DNA of 64,000 nt from Mucilaginibacter sabulilitoris (GTDB taxonomy: Bacteria; Bacteroidota; Bacteroidia; Sphingobacteriales; Sphingobacteriaceae), in the NCBI RefSeq assembly GCF_034262375.1, contig NZ_CP139558.1:1798001-1862000 (forward strand). The letters are read 5' to 3'. The position numbers were made by a program, and so were the translations under genes. This document shows, one piece after another, positions 20,589-30,200 of the stretch. The notes under the pieces are model-generated. The model worked only from the letters and a program-made list of their open reading frames with translations. It ran no database searches and was not told where the DNA came from. The first letter of the stretch is position 1. Every line of letters starts with the position of its first letter.

Positions 20589-21005
20589 ATGAAAAAGTGT
20601 ATTTTGTTTCTGTTGATTATTGCCTGTTCGGCATGCAGTAAAAAAAGCCATCAGGCAGCTCCCTGCAACCCTGGTATGTGCACTATGATGTTTACTACCA
20701 TAGGCATTCATTTTGTTGACAAAACCGGTAAAGACGCAGTAATAAAAGATTTCAAAGCTGTAAATCTCAGAACAAATAAAAATATCAAAACTGAACCCAT
20801 CGGCGGCCCGGGGAGTAACGCAAGTTTTCATGTTATAGCTACTGATGGTAATATGAAGGAATTTACCAATGAGGGCGATGATGTAAAAATAACCGCTACA
20901 GATTCTGTAACCAATCAAACCAAATCGGTTATTGTAAAATTAGCAGGTGGTTGTGCCTGTCATATATCTAAACTGTCAGGGCCGGATACGCTGGCTTTTG
21001 ATTAA
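20589..21005 (+). CDS. Small cysteine-containing lipoprotein, paralogue 1
   Basis: Not recognised. From the ATG at 20589 the 138 residues have a lipoprotein signal (MKKCILFLLIIACSACSKK), a CNPGMC motif, a central KAVNLRTNK segment, and the ending GGCACHISKLSGPDTLAFD. All these are shared with the gene at 21824-22246: a C-x4-C near the N-terminus, C-x-C-H near the C-terminus, and SGPDT before the last residues. The conserved cysteines and histidine suggest a metal site or disulfides. The gene sits 55 bp after the S15 hydrolase and may share its transcript. Confidence 0.75.
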   Translation: MKKCILFLLIIACSACSKKSHQAAPCNPGMCTMMFTTIGIHFVDKTGKDAVIKDFKAVNLRTNKNIKTEPIGGPGSNASFHVIATDGNMKEFTNEGDDVKITATDSVTNQTKSVIVKLAGGCACHISKLSGPDTLAFD

Positions 21006-21072
21006 TATATGTGATTTAACCCCAGGAATGAGTTAAGAAATGATCCCTGCTTCCGGGCTAAATATTGTTGAA

Positions 21073-21711
21073 TTACTGTTTAATTTTTATTGGGGTATCA
21101 ACAATCACATGTGTTGGCTTGGCAGCGTTGCGTTTAGTGTATGTTGATGCTATTTGTAAAATGGCAGCCCCCGTTAAACCTATTAAACAAACTATAATAT
21201 TTAAGCCTATAATAATTTTTTTGGTATAGCTGTACCCGGTTTTAGGTTTTTCTGACAGGTTTTCTTTGAAGTCGGCCCAATAGGATTTGTATCCTACATT
21301 CAACAGGTCTTCCTCAAGGTGAATTATTTCGCGCTCCCAAATATATTCCGCCACATATTTGTTATACCTGGCATTATCCTTACTGATCTTTTTATTGGAA
21401 TAATTAGTAATTATACAGGAGCATATGACCAGAACAATGAATACTACCCAGCCAAGAATGGTAATGGGAGTAAGATCATCAATTACATTATTGTAAACAC
21501 CGGCAATTAAACCCGTATAAATAATTGCTACGCTGGTTATTAATGTTTGAAAAATTGAAATAGCATCCTTTTTATGATTGAGCTCTGAAGTATGGTAAGC
21601 CCGCATACCCTGAAAAGCTTCGGCTTTGTTTGCTTCATGCACGCGCAAATCGGCCTTTAACGTTATGCCTGTGAAGGTGACGGGTGCGGGATTCTTTTTC
21701 CAGAAAGACAT
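21073..21711 (-). CDS. Membrane protein of unknown function with three TM segments
   Basis: Not recognised. The 212 residues have a soluble N-terminus (about 1-48), two adjacent TM helices (around FQTLITSVAIIYTGLIAGVY and LGWVVFIVLVICSCIITNY), a charged middle (about 105-160), and a third helix (IIGLNIIVCLIGLTGAAILQ). The paired N-terminal helices and charged cytoplasmic part loosely resemble SLATT-like membrane effectors, but no motif supports this firmly. It is inserted, on the opposite strand, between two paralogous lipoprotein genes. Confidence 0.65.
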   Translation of the reverse strand: MSFWKKNPAPVTFTGITLKADLRVHEANKAEAFQGMRAYHTSELNHKKDAISIFQTLITSVAIIYTGLIAGVYNNVIDDLTPITILGWVVFIVLVICSCIITNYSNKKISKDNARYNKYVAEYIWEREIIHLEEDLLNVGYKSYWADFKENLSEKPKTGYSYTKKIIIGLNIIVCLIGLTGAAILQIASTYTKRNAAKPTHVIVDTPIKIKQ

Positions 21712-21823
21712 GGTTGGTGTTTAACTACCTGAAAATAAGTGTTTTTATTGAAAAATGCAATTGTTGTTAAAGTTTCTGTAGCGTTTAAAAATCAGATTCC
21801 GTAATTGATATAAAACCTTGATT

Positions 21824-22246
21824 ATGATAAAGAAAGTACCTCTCCTGCTTTTAATAATTGCCTGTATTTCGGCATGCAGTAGTAACAAACAAAAAAACGG
21901 GTGCGGGACACAAACCTGCACGACCGAATATGCTTATATCGGAATTGCTTTTAAGGATAAGCAGAATAAACCCGCGCAGGTTAAAGATATTAAAATGATT
22001 AATTTACGTACAAATAAACCTTTAGCCCCCGTAAAATACCCTCCAAATGTTGATATTTTCACAGGATACATATACATAGCCGCAGATGAAAACATCAAGG
22101 ATTTTTCTACTGACGGAGATGATGTAAGCATAACTGCCACCAGTTCAGAAACAAATCAAACCAAAACCGCTGTTTTAAAAATTGCCGGCGGATGCAGTTG
22201 TCATATATCAAAAAAATCAGGCCCTGATACTGTAACCTTTGATTAA
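21824..22246 (+). CDS. Small cysteine-containing lipoprotein, paralogue 2
   Basis: Not recognised; a paralogue of 20589-21005. From the ATG at 21824 (a TTG at 21818 is also in frame) the 140 residues show the signal MIKKVPLLLLIIACISACSS, a CGTQTC motif, MINLRTNKPL, GDDVSITATSSETNQTK, and the ending GGCSCHISKKSGPDTVTFD. Cysteine spacing equals that of paralogue 1. The pair flanks an unrelated leftward membrane gene, so a duplication followed by insertion, or duplication of a larger unit, is likely. Confidence 0.75.
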   Translation: MIKKVPLLLLIIACISACSSNKQKNGCGTQTCTTEYAYIGIAFKDKQNKPAQVKDIKMINLRTNKPLAPVKYPPNVDIFTGYIYIAADENIKDFSTDGDDVSITATSSETNQTKTAVLKIAGGCSCHISKKSGPDTVTFD

Positions 22247-22257
22247 TAGTCGGGGCG

Positions 22258-23574
22258 TTAAGCTCCTGTTAAAACAAGCGGCAAGCCATTGGCATTAATC
22301 TGGTACAAAGTATAGGTTCCCTTGTTGTCGGTTGCGGTAGTAACCGTTTGTTTTTTACCGCCCTGTACGGCAGTCGCTTTTTTCCAGCCGGCAGGTACAT
22401 AGGTTTTAAGCGTAAGCGGAACAGTATAAAAAACTTTATTAAGCGGATGGCTAACTTTTACAGTTACTTTATTGCCGCTTAAACTGCTTTGCACTTTAGC
22501 GCTTTGTCTTTCGCGCATGTATTTGGTTACATCGCCAAAGGTGGCTACCCAAAGTTTGTCCTGGTGGGTTTTAATATAGCTAAAGTATTCGTCAAGCTCC
22601 TGATGAGGTAAGGCCTCCCAGCCAATACCATCAACACCATGATGGGTAAGCACCAGCCAGGTATCATGCCTGTTCATAGTGGTATCAACCCAGGCTTTCA
22701 TCATGGATAGGGGTGTTTTTGTAGTTGCCCCTCGTTGATATTGCACATACTCTTTGTCGGTATTGCCTGGAGTATCCTTGTTGCCGCGGCTGATTTCTTT
22801 TAACCATGGTTCGGGCATGCGGTTACGCAGGGCCGGATAAACTTTGGCCAGGTACGCCACCGCCCGTTCATTCTCGGTACCAAATGGGCCTTCGGCACTG
22901 AAAGTGTATTTTAGCCCCAAATGATTTAAAACATCAAGACGGCTTTTTTGGGCCTCATACATCAGGTTGGTTTCGTCAAGAGCGGCCAGACGGGGATGGG
23001 TTACCATGTGGCTGGCAAACTCATGCATTCCCGGGGCGGCATAAGTTTTAACTTGGGCCCAGGTGGTGCCATGTGAGTCTCTGTATTCATCATTATGCTG
23101 TATACCAGGTTTGAACTCGCCGGCGCGTACTTTGGCATAGCATTCGTCAATGGCCTTATAGGCAGCGTCGGTTTTGCCGGCGTCTATCAATGATCCGGCT
23201 TTGTAATGATAATCAAGAGGACCGATCAGGCCGAGATAACCTGCGGCCGAAGCGCGCTCAAAAAAATTATCTTTATTGGTTGGTATGGTAGCTGTTTCCT
23301 TAATAATGTCCTTTACAGGCCGGCCAATAAACTTACCCTGATATTGTGAGCCTGGTATCTGCCCGGTGATGATAAAAAAAGTAGCAGGCAGTTTCAGCCT
23401 GTTCAATAATGGTAATGCCACCTTAAACTGGTTAATGGAGCCATCGTCCCAGGTGATGGATACCGCGCCATTACGGCCGTATTGCCAGCGGGTTATCTGG
23501 GTTTGGCCCGGCTGGGCATTAACAAAGGTTATGGTAAGCAAAGTAACCATAGCCAACAGGAGTAGCTTTTTCAT
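22258..23574 (-). CDS. Secreted polysaccharide deacetylase family protein
   Basis: Carbohydrate esterase 4-type fold, probably removing N- or O-acetyl groups from a polysaccharide. The 438 residues start with a signal peptide (to about residue 20). The NodB motif is TWDDG with D43 and D44, and the metal histidines are H191 and H195 in SHMVTHPR (H-x3-H). The C-terminal 80 residues (KVQSSLSGNKVTVKVSHPL onward) look like a small beta domain. The tail-to-tail neighbour is lipoprotein paralogue 2, only 11 bp away. Substrate unknown. Confidence 0.87.
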   Translation of the reverse strand: MKKLLLLAMVTLLTITFVNAQPGQTQITRWQYGRNGAVSITWDDGSINQFKVALPLLNRLKLPATFFIITGQIPGSQYQGKFIGRPVKDIIKETATIPTNKDNFFERASAAGYLGLIGPLDYHYKAGSLIDAGKTDAAYKAIDECYAKVRAGEFKPGIQHNDEYRDSHGTTWAQVKTYAAPGMHEFASHMVTHPRLAALDETNLMYEAQKSRLDVLNHLGLKYTFSAEGPFGTENERAVAYLAKVYPALRNRMPEPWLKEISRGNKDTPGNTDKEYVQYQRGATTKTPLSMMKAWVDTTMNRHDTWLVLTHHGVDGIGWEALPHQELDEYFSYIKTHQDKLWVATFGDVTKYMRERQSAKVQSSLSGNKVTVKVSHPLNKVFYTVPLTLKTYVPAGWKKATAVQGGKKQTVTTATDNKGTYTLYQINANGLPLVLTGA

Positions 23575-23689
23575 TATAAAAGAGGTTTATGTAGCTAATA
23601 TAATGAGACTATGAATACATTGATAGCATTAATTACTTTGTAACGAAATAGTTAGGAAAATAAAAGCCCAAGGCCAATAATAGCTGCCT

Positions 23690-25450
23690 TTATCCGGCAT
23701 TATCTGCAAGGAAAGGGTAGTTTAGAAGTTGTTTTTGAATACTTGACAATAATTCCACCGGCTGGAAAGGTTTTGACAGGCAATCGGCAAAACCGCTTTC
23801 AATCAGGTCTGCCAGCATTTTCTCATCTACCAGCGAAGCGGTAAAGGCTATAACAGGCATTGCGGGGTACAATTTTTTTACTTCAAATATGGCAGTGTAA
23901 CCGTTCATTACCGGCATTTCCAGATCCATTAAAATAATGTGGTATGCCTGATCCTTTTTTAGCTCATCAAGCGCTTCTTGTCCGTTATATACACAGGTAA
24001 TATTGGCTTTAAAATCCGACAAGCATTTCTTTGCCACCATCATATTGATCTGATTATCTTCTACCAGTAAAACTCTTATTCCTGTTAAAGAATCATCTGT
24101 TTTGGCCTGCACTGCTAAAGGTTGTTCCAGCTTGCCGGCATTGTTAAATTTAATATCGAAACTAAAGGTACTGCCAATTCCCCTTTCACTAACAAGGTTA
24201 AGTTTACTGTTCATTAATTCTAACAGCCTTACACATATAGTAAGTCCTAATCCTGTTCCATTCAGGTTTCTGGTGGCAGGGTCATAAACCTGCCAAAAGC
24301 TATCAAATATTTTAACCTGATCCTCTTCACTAATGCCAATACCGGTATCCTTAACGCTAAAAATTACCTCTGTAAATTGTTCATTTTGGCTTTTACGCAC
24401 GGCCCTTAGTTCAATATAACCGCTATCGGTAAATTTTATAGCATTTGAAAGCAGGTTATTAAATATTTGTATAAGGCGCAAATCATCGGCAAGTACCAGT
24501 TTGTCCAGGCCATTGTCTATCTCTATTTTTAAGTTCAGTCCTTTTTCCCGGGAAAGTGCGGTAAAGGGCATGCCTGCATTTAGTAAAAGTTGCCGCAGGT
24601 TAAGCTCAACAGGATGAATCTCGAGCTTGTTGGCTTCTATCTTATTAAAATCAAGAATATTGTTCACCTGGTGCAGCATGTGGTCTGAGCAATATTTTAG
24701 TACCTGTATATACTCTTCATGCTGTGAAGGGGTATGGTCTTGTTTAAGCAGGTTTATTACGCCAATTATTCCATTTAAAGGTGTACGCAGTTCATGCCCC
24801 ATGGTAGCCAAAAACTGGGTTCTTGTATCAATTACCCGTTGACTTTGTTCCATAAGTTCATTGATGTATTTCTTCTCAAAAAAAATGTAGGCTACGGCAA
24901 ATACAATAGTCGAAAAAATGGCGACCACCCGGTTAACAAGGGCCAGTTTACCTATCTGATCGGGGCTAAAATCCTGCAATGGTGTTACGTATACGCCAAT
25001 AAGGGTGCAAATACCTGCCGATATTATAATAATGGAAATGTATATAAATGATTCGCGGTATTTGGTTTGTTTCAGATCAACTATAATAGGCACAGCAGTA
25101 AGCATAGGGAAAAAATACAGGAACTGCTCGGATTGCAAACCTTCAATAGCCGCCGAAATAATTAATAAACTGCATATCAGGAATATGATTGAAATGGTAA
25201 GGTTTTTAATTACATCGTTATATTTTAATAAAATGAACATCAAAATGGCGAAACAAAAACAGGCCACCAGAAAGGATGAAACATACAGGCCGATATAAGA
25301 ATCATAAATAGAAATGCCAATACCGGTAAATAAAGCTGCTAGGCCAAGTTGATATGACCTTTTAGGAACCTGCTTCATATCAAACAGCGGATTCAGGTGC
25401 TTGTCATCATCCTTTATCAGTTTATGGTATTTATCGGTAACGTTTTGCAT
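23690..25450 (-). CDS. Hybrid sensor histidine kinase with six TM helices and a receiver domain
   Basis: Membrane signalling protein of 586 residues. Residues 35-195 form about six TM helices with no periplasmic sensor domain, so the membrane block itself probably senses the signal. The HisKA phospho-acceptor is H219 in GHELRTPLNG. The ATPase boxes are NLLSNAIKFTDSG (N), DTGIGISEEDQ (G1) and GTGLGLTI (G2). The C-terminal receiver has D509 in ILMDLEMPVMNG, E464/D465 in LLVEDN, and K560 in SKPFQP. There is no HPt or output domain in the chain and no response regulator gene next to it, so the downstream partner lies elsewhere. Confidence 0.93.
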   Translation of the reverse strand: MQNVTDKYHKLIKDDDKHLNPLFDMKQVPKRSYQLGLAALFTGIGISIYDSYIGLYVSSFLVACFCFAILMFILLKYNDVIKNLTISIIFLICSLLIISAAIEGLQSEQFLYFFPMLTAVPIIVDLKQTKYRESFIYISIIIISAGICTLIGVYVTPLQDFSPDQIGKLALVNRVVAIFSTIVFAVAYIFFEKKYINELMEQSQRVIDTRTQFLATMGHELRTPLNGIIGVINLLKQDHTPSQHEEYIQVLKYCSDHMLHQVNNILDFNKIEANKLEIHPVELNLRQLLLNAGMPFTALSREKGLNLKIEIDNGLDKLVLADDLRLIQIFNNLLSNAIKFTDSGYIELRAVRKSQNEQFTEVIFSVKDTGIGISEEDQVKIFDSFWQVYDPATRNLNGTGLGLTICVRLLELMNSKLNLVSERGIGSTFSFDIKFNNAGKLEQPLAVQAKTDDSLTGIRVLLVEDNQINMMVAKKCLSDFKANITCVYNGQEALDELKKDQAYHIILMDLEMPVMNGYTAIFEVKKLYPAMPVIAFTASLVDEKMLADLIESGFADCLSKPFQPVELLSSIQKQLLNYPFLADNAG

Positions 25451-26086
25451 CTATCTAACCCGCGAATGATTTACTCCTGTAATAAACTTTGTAAAACCTA
25501 CAAAAGTACTTAACGCTTTAATTAATGCCTAAATAAAGATTGGGATGAGTATTTAATTAGGCTGGATATGCTTATAATGCTAAAAATAGCTTTTAATACT
25601 TTCAGAGACGGTTACAATTATTGTTCAATTAGTTACACATAAAATCTGAAGGCTGTATAAAACCATTTGTTTTATGTAAAATATTGTAAAGTCATGTTTA
25701 GGTATTAAACTTCTGAGTCGGTTCAAACAAAATGTGAATTTCAAAAAATTGCCTTTTACGCTGAAATCGTCGTTTATATACGATGTAGTCAACTTTTTGA
25801 CCGTTTATGTGGTTCAAACAAATTGTGAATTTTTACAATTTGCGATATTTTTTATGTAATTATATGATTATTATATAATTGAGGTGTATTTTAAGTCACT
25901 CCTAATATTATCATGTCAATTATGAATAACCTTACTATAAAAAATCATTCGAACTTTGAAATCTGGGAGCATCATGTATTGTTTAAAATAAATTATGTCA
26001 TCTTGTTTAAAACAAATAATGTCTTTTATTATTTATCGTTGTATCCAACCATTATTCGGGAGATTGAAAAAAAGTTAGTCTTTATT
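25451..26086. other. 636-bp AT-rich spacer with a direct repeat
   Basis: It lies upstream of the histidine kinase gene and downstream of the lipoprotein gene at 26087. It holds the 33-bp imperfect direct repeat at 25720-25752 and 25811-25843 and a second short repeat (GTTTAAAATAAATTATGTC against GTTTAAAACAAATAATGTC, around 25980-26025). A 70-codon reading frame at 25913-26125 overlaps the end of the next gene and has biased AT-rich composition; I do not regard it as coding. Confidence 0.55.
25720..25843. repeat. 33-bp imperfect direct repeat, two copies 91 bp apart
   Basis: GGTTCAAACAAAATGTGAAT begins at 25720, and GGTTCAAACAAATTGTGAAT begins at 25811. The similarity continues for 33 bp in each, with a few mismatches (both copies end in ATTTGC or ATTGC). 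It is upstream of the histidine kinase and could be an operator pair or the remains of a duplication. Confidence 0.6.
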
Positions 26087-27037
26087 TTAAGGCTTTGCTT
26101 TTCCCTCAACGTGAATATTTATTAGGCTTGTGTGAGGCATATTTAACGTTTTTCCTGGAATTACCTGCAAATAATATTTAAGATAACTATTCATAACATC
26201 CTGTGATTCATGAATATAACTTTCCCTGAGTGACTCACCCAGAAAGGCAATTAAGGGTTCTCCATAATACATTTGCCCTTTCTCATCAACATATACAGAA
26301 AATGAATAATAAAAATTTGCGTATGCTTTATTGATAGTAATATTAAAGGTTGGATTAAAGTAATCATCAGAGGTATCGAAATTATTCAAGAGATTTCCTT
26401 CCGCTTTCCATTTTTCTACATTTACCGACGGACTCTTACTTATAAACGCAACTGGTTGTCTTGCCGCAAAAGCCTTTTTTAAGTCGCTATTAGCTTTAGT
26501 TACTAATGATTTGATAAACAAACTGTCTTTTCGACTTGCATGCCTAAGTGTAATTATATCACTTCGAAGCACATTTTTCACATAATTATCAGCGTAAAAG
26601 GTCATATAAATTCCAGCGCCTCTAATATCGACACTATCATTTTGGGCTTTAAGCATTTCCAGCACGAGGCTGTCTTTACTCATCTTTTTTACTTTTAGCC
26701 AGGTTCTGGCGGTGTTAAAAACAGAATCATACCCCCGTGTTAGCGGAAAATTCAAAAAGCGTTTTTTACCGGGGCTATATATACTTACCGAATCATCCGA
26801 AACAAAATTTACTTTCCATTGAGGTTCTAACTGATAACCATACTCACTAAATGAAAGACCATTTTTTTGGCGACGATTTATCTCAGTGTAGCTAATCCCT
26901 TCTATTGATTTAAAAGAGATCAGATCCTTTTCACCATTATGCTTAACTATATTAGGATTATTATTGCTGCAGCCAATAATTATAGTGGCATAGACCAATA
27001 ATAGCGTAAACACGAAGGCTATTATATTTTGCTTCAT
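26087..27037 (-). CDS. Putative lipoprotein of unknown function
   Basis: Not recognised. The 316 residues begin with a lipoprotein signal (FTLLLVYATIIIGCSNN, lipidated cysteine near residue 23). The rest is soluble and mixed alpha/beta. The C-terminal part (residues 225-316: PTFNITINKAYANFYYSFSV, then YVDEKGQMYYGEPLI) looks like an extracellular beta-rich domain. It lies 172 bp downstream of the permease fusion on the same strand and could be expressed with it, though no functional evidence links them. Confidence 0.72.
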   Translation of the reverse strand: MKQNIIAFVFTLLLVYATIIIGCSNNNPNIVKHNGEKDLISFKSIEGISYTEINRRQKNGLSFSEYGYQLEPQWKVNFVSDDSVSIYSPGKKRFLNFPLTRGYDSVFNTARTWLKVKKMSKDSLVLEMLKAQNDSVDIRGAGIYMTFYADNYVKNVLRSDIITLRHASRKDSLFIKSLVTKANSDLKKAFAARQPVAFISKSPSVNVEKWKAEGNLLNNFDTSDDYFNPTFNITINKAYANFYYSFSVYVDEKGQMYYGEPLIAFLGESLRESYIHESQDVMNSYLKYYLQVIPGKTLNMPHTSLINIHVEGKAKP

Positions 27038-27209
27038 AACAGTGTTTTAAATAAGATATAATATTATTTTTTGATCTATAGAGAAGCCGGTCCCGTGATG
27101 GATGGTTTTGGGGAACTGCATGTTTATGATAGGTTTGATCTTTAGGACTTTAAAATATTATATCCTTTAACAAAAGCCATGTAAGCATGATTACCCTCAT
27201 CTTACCAAT

Positions 27210-30200
27210 TTATTCATTTCGCAAACTGTTTACCGGGTTTGCCATACCAGCCCTAATGGTTCGGAAACTTAAGGTAAATAATCCTGTTAGCAGCATCCCT
27301 GCGCCACTGATAATAAATACCCACCAGCTAATAGCTACGTGGTCGGCAAAGCCTTCCATCCATTTATTTACAGCATACCATGCAATCGGTGTTACTATGA
27401 CAAAGGCGAGTAAAATAAGCGATATCAGTTCGGTTGATAGCAGGGTTACTATTTGAGTAACGCTCGCACCAAATACCTTACGTATGCCAATTTCCTTTGT
27501 CCGTTGATTGGTGGTGTAAATGGCAAGGCCTAATAGTCCCAGGCAGCTAATCAATATCGATAAACCCGTTGCCCAGCTGAGCAGGGTTGATGTGTGTTGT
27601 TCCTGATCGTAGAATCTAGCTATCATATCATCATAAAAAAAGCAATTTAAGTCGAAATCATCGTCGGGATAAGCCTTCTTCCAAGCCTTTCCCATATTTG
27701 CAATTGCGGTTTTCCACTCATTACCGCCTGCGGTTTCAGGTTTCAAACTAACATGTAACGTCATCATTGGCCCAGGGATCGGACTGCCCGATGTTATGAT
27801 TGATGGATAAATGGCGGAATGCAACGACCGCTGATTAAAGTCGGCAACAACGCCAATAATATTTAAATTCCGGCCTTTAATTGCAAACCAGCTCAACTGC
27901 TTTCCGATAGCATCATTCGGGTTATTAAATCCTAATAATTTAGCGTAAGTATTGTTAATGATAATGGCTTTCCCAGTGTCGGCTTCGGTTATGTTTCTGC
28001 CGGCAAGCAATTTTAGTTGGTATATTTTGATGTAGTTTTCATCACCAGACTTAACTATCACTTCTTCTGTTGTTATTTGTTTTTTTCCATCGTCATAAGT
28101 AATGCGTGTCCTATTAAATCCATCAGCTGAAGGTGGGTCATTACCCAAACCCACAAGGGCAACCTGGGGCATCGACCTAAGTTCGTTCAGCAGTATCTGG
28201 TTACTGCTGGCTTTACTGGTTTGCCAGGGCGTATTGATAACCAAAATGGCATCCTTTTTAAACCCGAGGTTTTTATGTAAGGCGTAATAAATTTGTTGGC
28301 TTACCAAAATGGTAGCCATTATAAAAAATTGGGCTACAACAAACTGCGAAACCGTAAGCGATTTACGGAGCCACGCGTTTCGCGTTTTATTGCTATTGCC
28401 CTGCACCTGATTTTTTAGTACCGATGCCGGCTTATAGCTCGATAACACAATTGCGGGATAAAAACCCGACAAAATACTGATTACAATAGTTAAAATCAGC
28501 AGGAAGAGTATGACATCCGGCCTTAGTATATTGGCATGAATATCCGGGGATATTACCTTGGCAAACATTTTTAAAATAATTGGCGCAAGCAACATCGATA
28601 TGCAAACCGCAAAGCATGTTATAATAAATGTTTCGCCTAAAAACTGAACCACTAATTGTATCCGGCTGCTGCCCAGTGTTTTGAGTATCCCAATTTCTTT
28701 TGCTCTTTGGGCGGCCTGGGCGGTAGTTAAATTTACATAATTGATACATGCCAGCAATAACAAAAAAATAGCGCTGGCCAATAATCCGTAAAGTGTTGTT
28801 TTGTTGGCTGGCGATGAGAAATTAAAAATATTATAGTCTGGATTGAAATGAATATCCTCCAATGGCTGCAAGGCCAGATTCACGATGGGGGCAGGCACTT
28901 TTGTTTCGGCTGGCGGCGTATGATGTTTCCTGAAAATAGTATTGCTCTGTTTTACAACCCCGGCTGCCGGGGTTCGCCGCGTGAGCTTTACAATAACCTG
29001 CGAGCCAGAATTGATTCTACCCCAATTGTCTATAGACAGATCAGCGGCTAAACGTTTATCAGTTGTGGCGGTACTAAAGGAAATAAAGTCGTGAAAGGTA
29101 AAGTCGCTATTTTCGGTAAACGTTTCAACTACGCCGCTAACCGTTGTCTTAAGGGTATCATAAGTAACTACTTTACCAATCATTTCATGATAGGATAATG
29201 AGGGGAAGTAACGCTTGGCTTGTTGGGATGTTAATACTACCTGATTGGGTGCATCAAGGGCGTGTTTTGATGAGCCTGCAAGCCATTTATAATTAAAAAT
29301 TTTAAAATATTGCTGATCGGCAAGTGTTATTCTGTCTGGGTCTTTAAAGCGCTTTTGCGCACTTTTATCTTTGTCTGCATAAACAAAATGAGGCGACAGC
29401 GTACGTAGTGGCGTGATCTCCTCTATTCCGGTGGCCTGGCTTTTAATCGCCTCAGCCAGTGGGCCGGGTACGCCACTCGAATAGTTTATGTGTCCCTGAA
29501 ATGACATGTTCATCACAACGCGGTAAATCCGGTCGCTGTCCTTATGAAATTTATCAAACGTAAAATCGTAGTGTACCACAAAGTAAATGGCCAGGAAAGC
29601 GCTTATACCGATGGATAAACCGATAATGTTTATCAGTGTAAATAACCTATGTTTCCAAAATCCGCGGAATGCAATTCTAAAAAAGTTTTTTGTCATAAAG
29701 GTGCCGGTTAATTTTTTGTGCGTCCACCCCGTGAGGTTTACATGGTTCAATATTAGCGGCATCGGTTTGGTAAAACCTCTCAAGTTATAAGATGGGAGAA
29801 CTTTTTGAAGGTTGTTTTTGTACTCCAAAGGGGTTTTACCTGTAAATTGCTTAAAAATACGATGAAAGCTGCTTTGTGAATTAAAGCCTGACTCATACGC
29901 AAGACCAAGCAGCGTGATATGATCATAAGATGGCTCCTGCATTTTGAGCGCAACCTCGCGAACACGATATTCATTGATGAAATCATTAAAGCTTTTTTTG
30001 AAAACTGTATTAATAATCCGGGATACTTCATGGGTATGCAATCCAAGTTTTTGAGCAAGAGAGCTTAGGCTTAATTCTGCATCCCGGTAGTACCCTTTTT
30101 CCTTTATTTCCATTTTTAACCAGGAGCCTTTTTGCTTCAGATCTGCCGGTAATAATGGCTTTACGGTAGTATCCGTCTTCTCAAAAGTTTCTGCTTTTAA

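Noticed and set aside
21073..21711. Defence effector of the SLATT type
   Set aside because: The membrane layout is only loosely similar, with three and not two TM segments, and no partner gene is nearby.
25720..25843. CRISPR array
   Set aside because: Only two imperfect repeat copies with a 58-bp gap and no cas genes; no array was seen anywhere in the window.
25913..26125. Possible 70-residue protein in the AT-rich spacer
   Set aside because: No ribosome binding site or motif, extreme composition, and it overlaps the 3' end of the lipoprotein gene on the other strand.
27210..29696. Separate permease gene starting at M408 of the fusion
   Set aside because: No stop codon separates it from the regulator part and no ribosome binding site precedes the internal ATG; kept as an alternative in the fusion entry.
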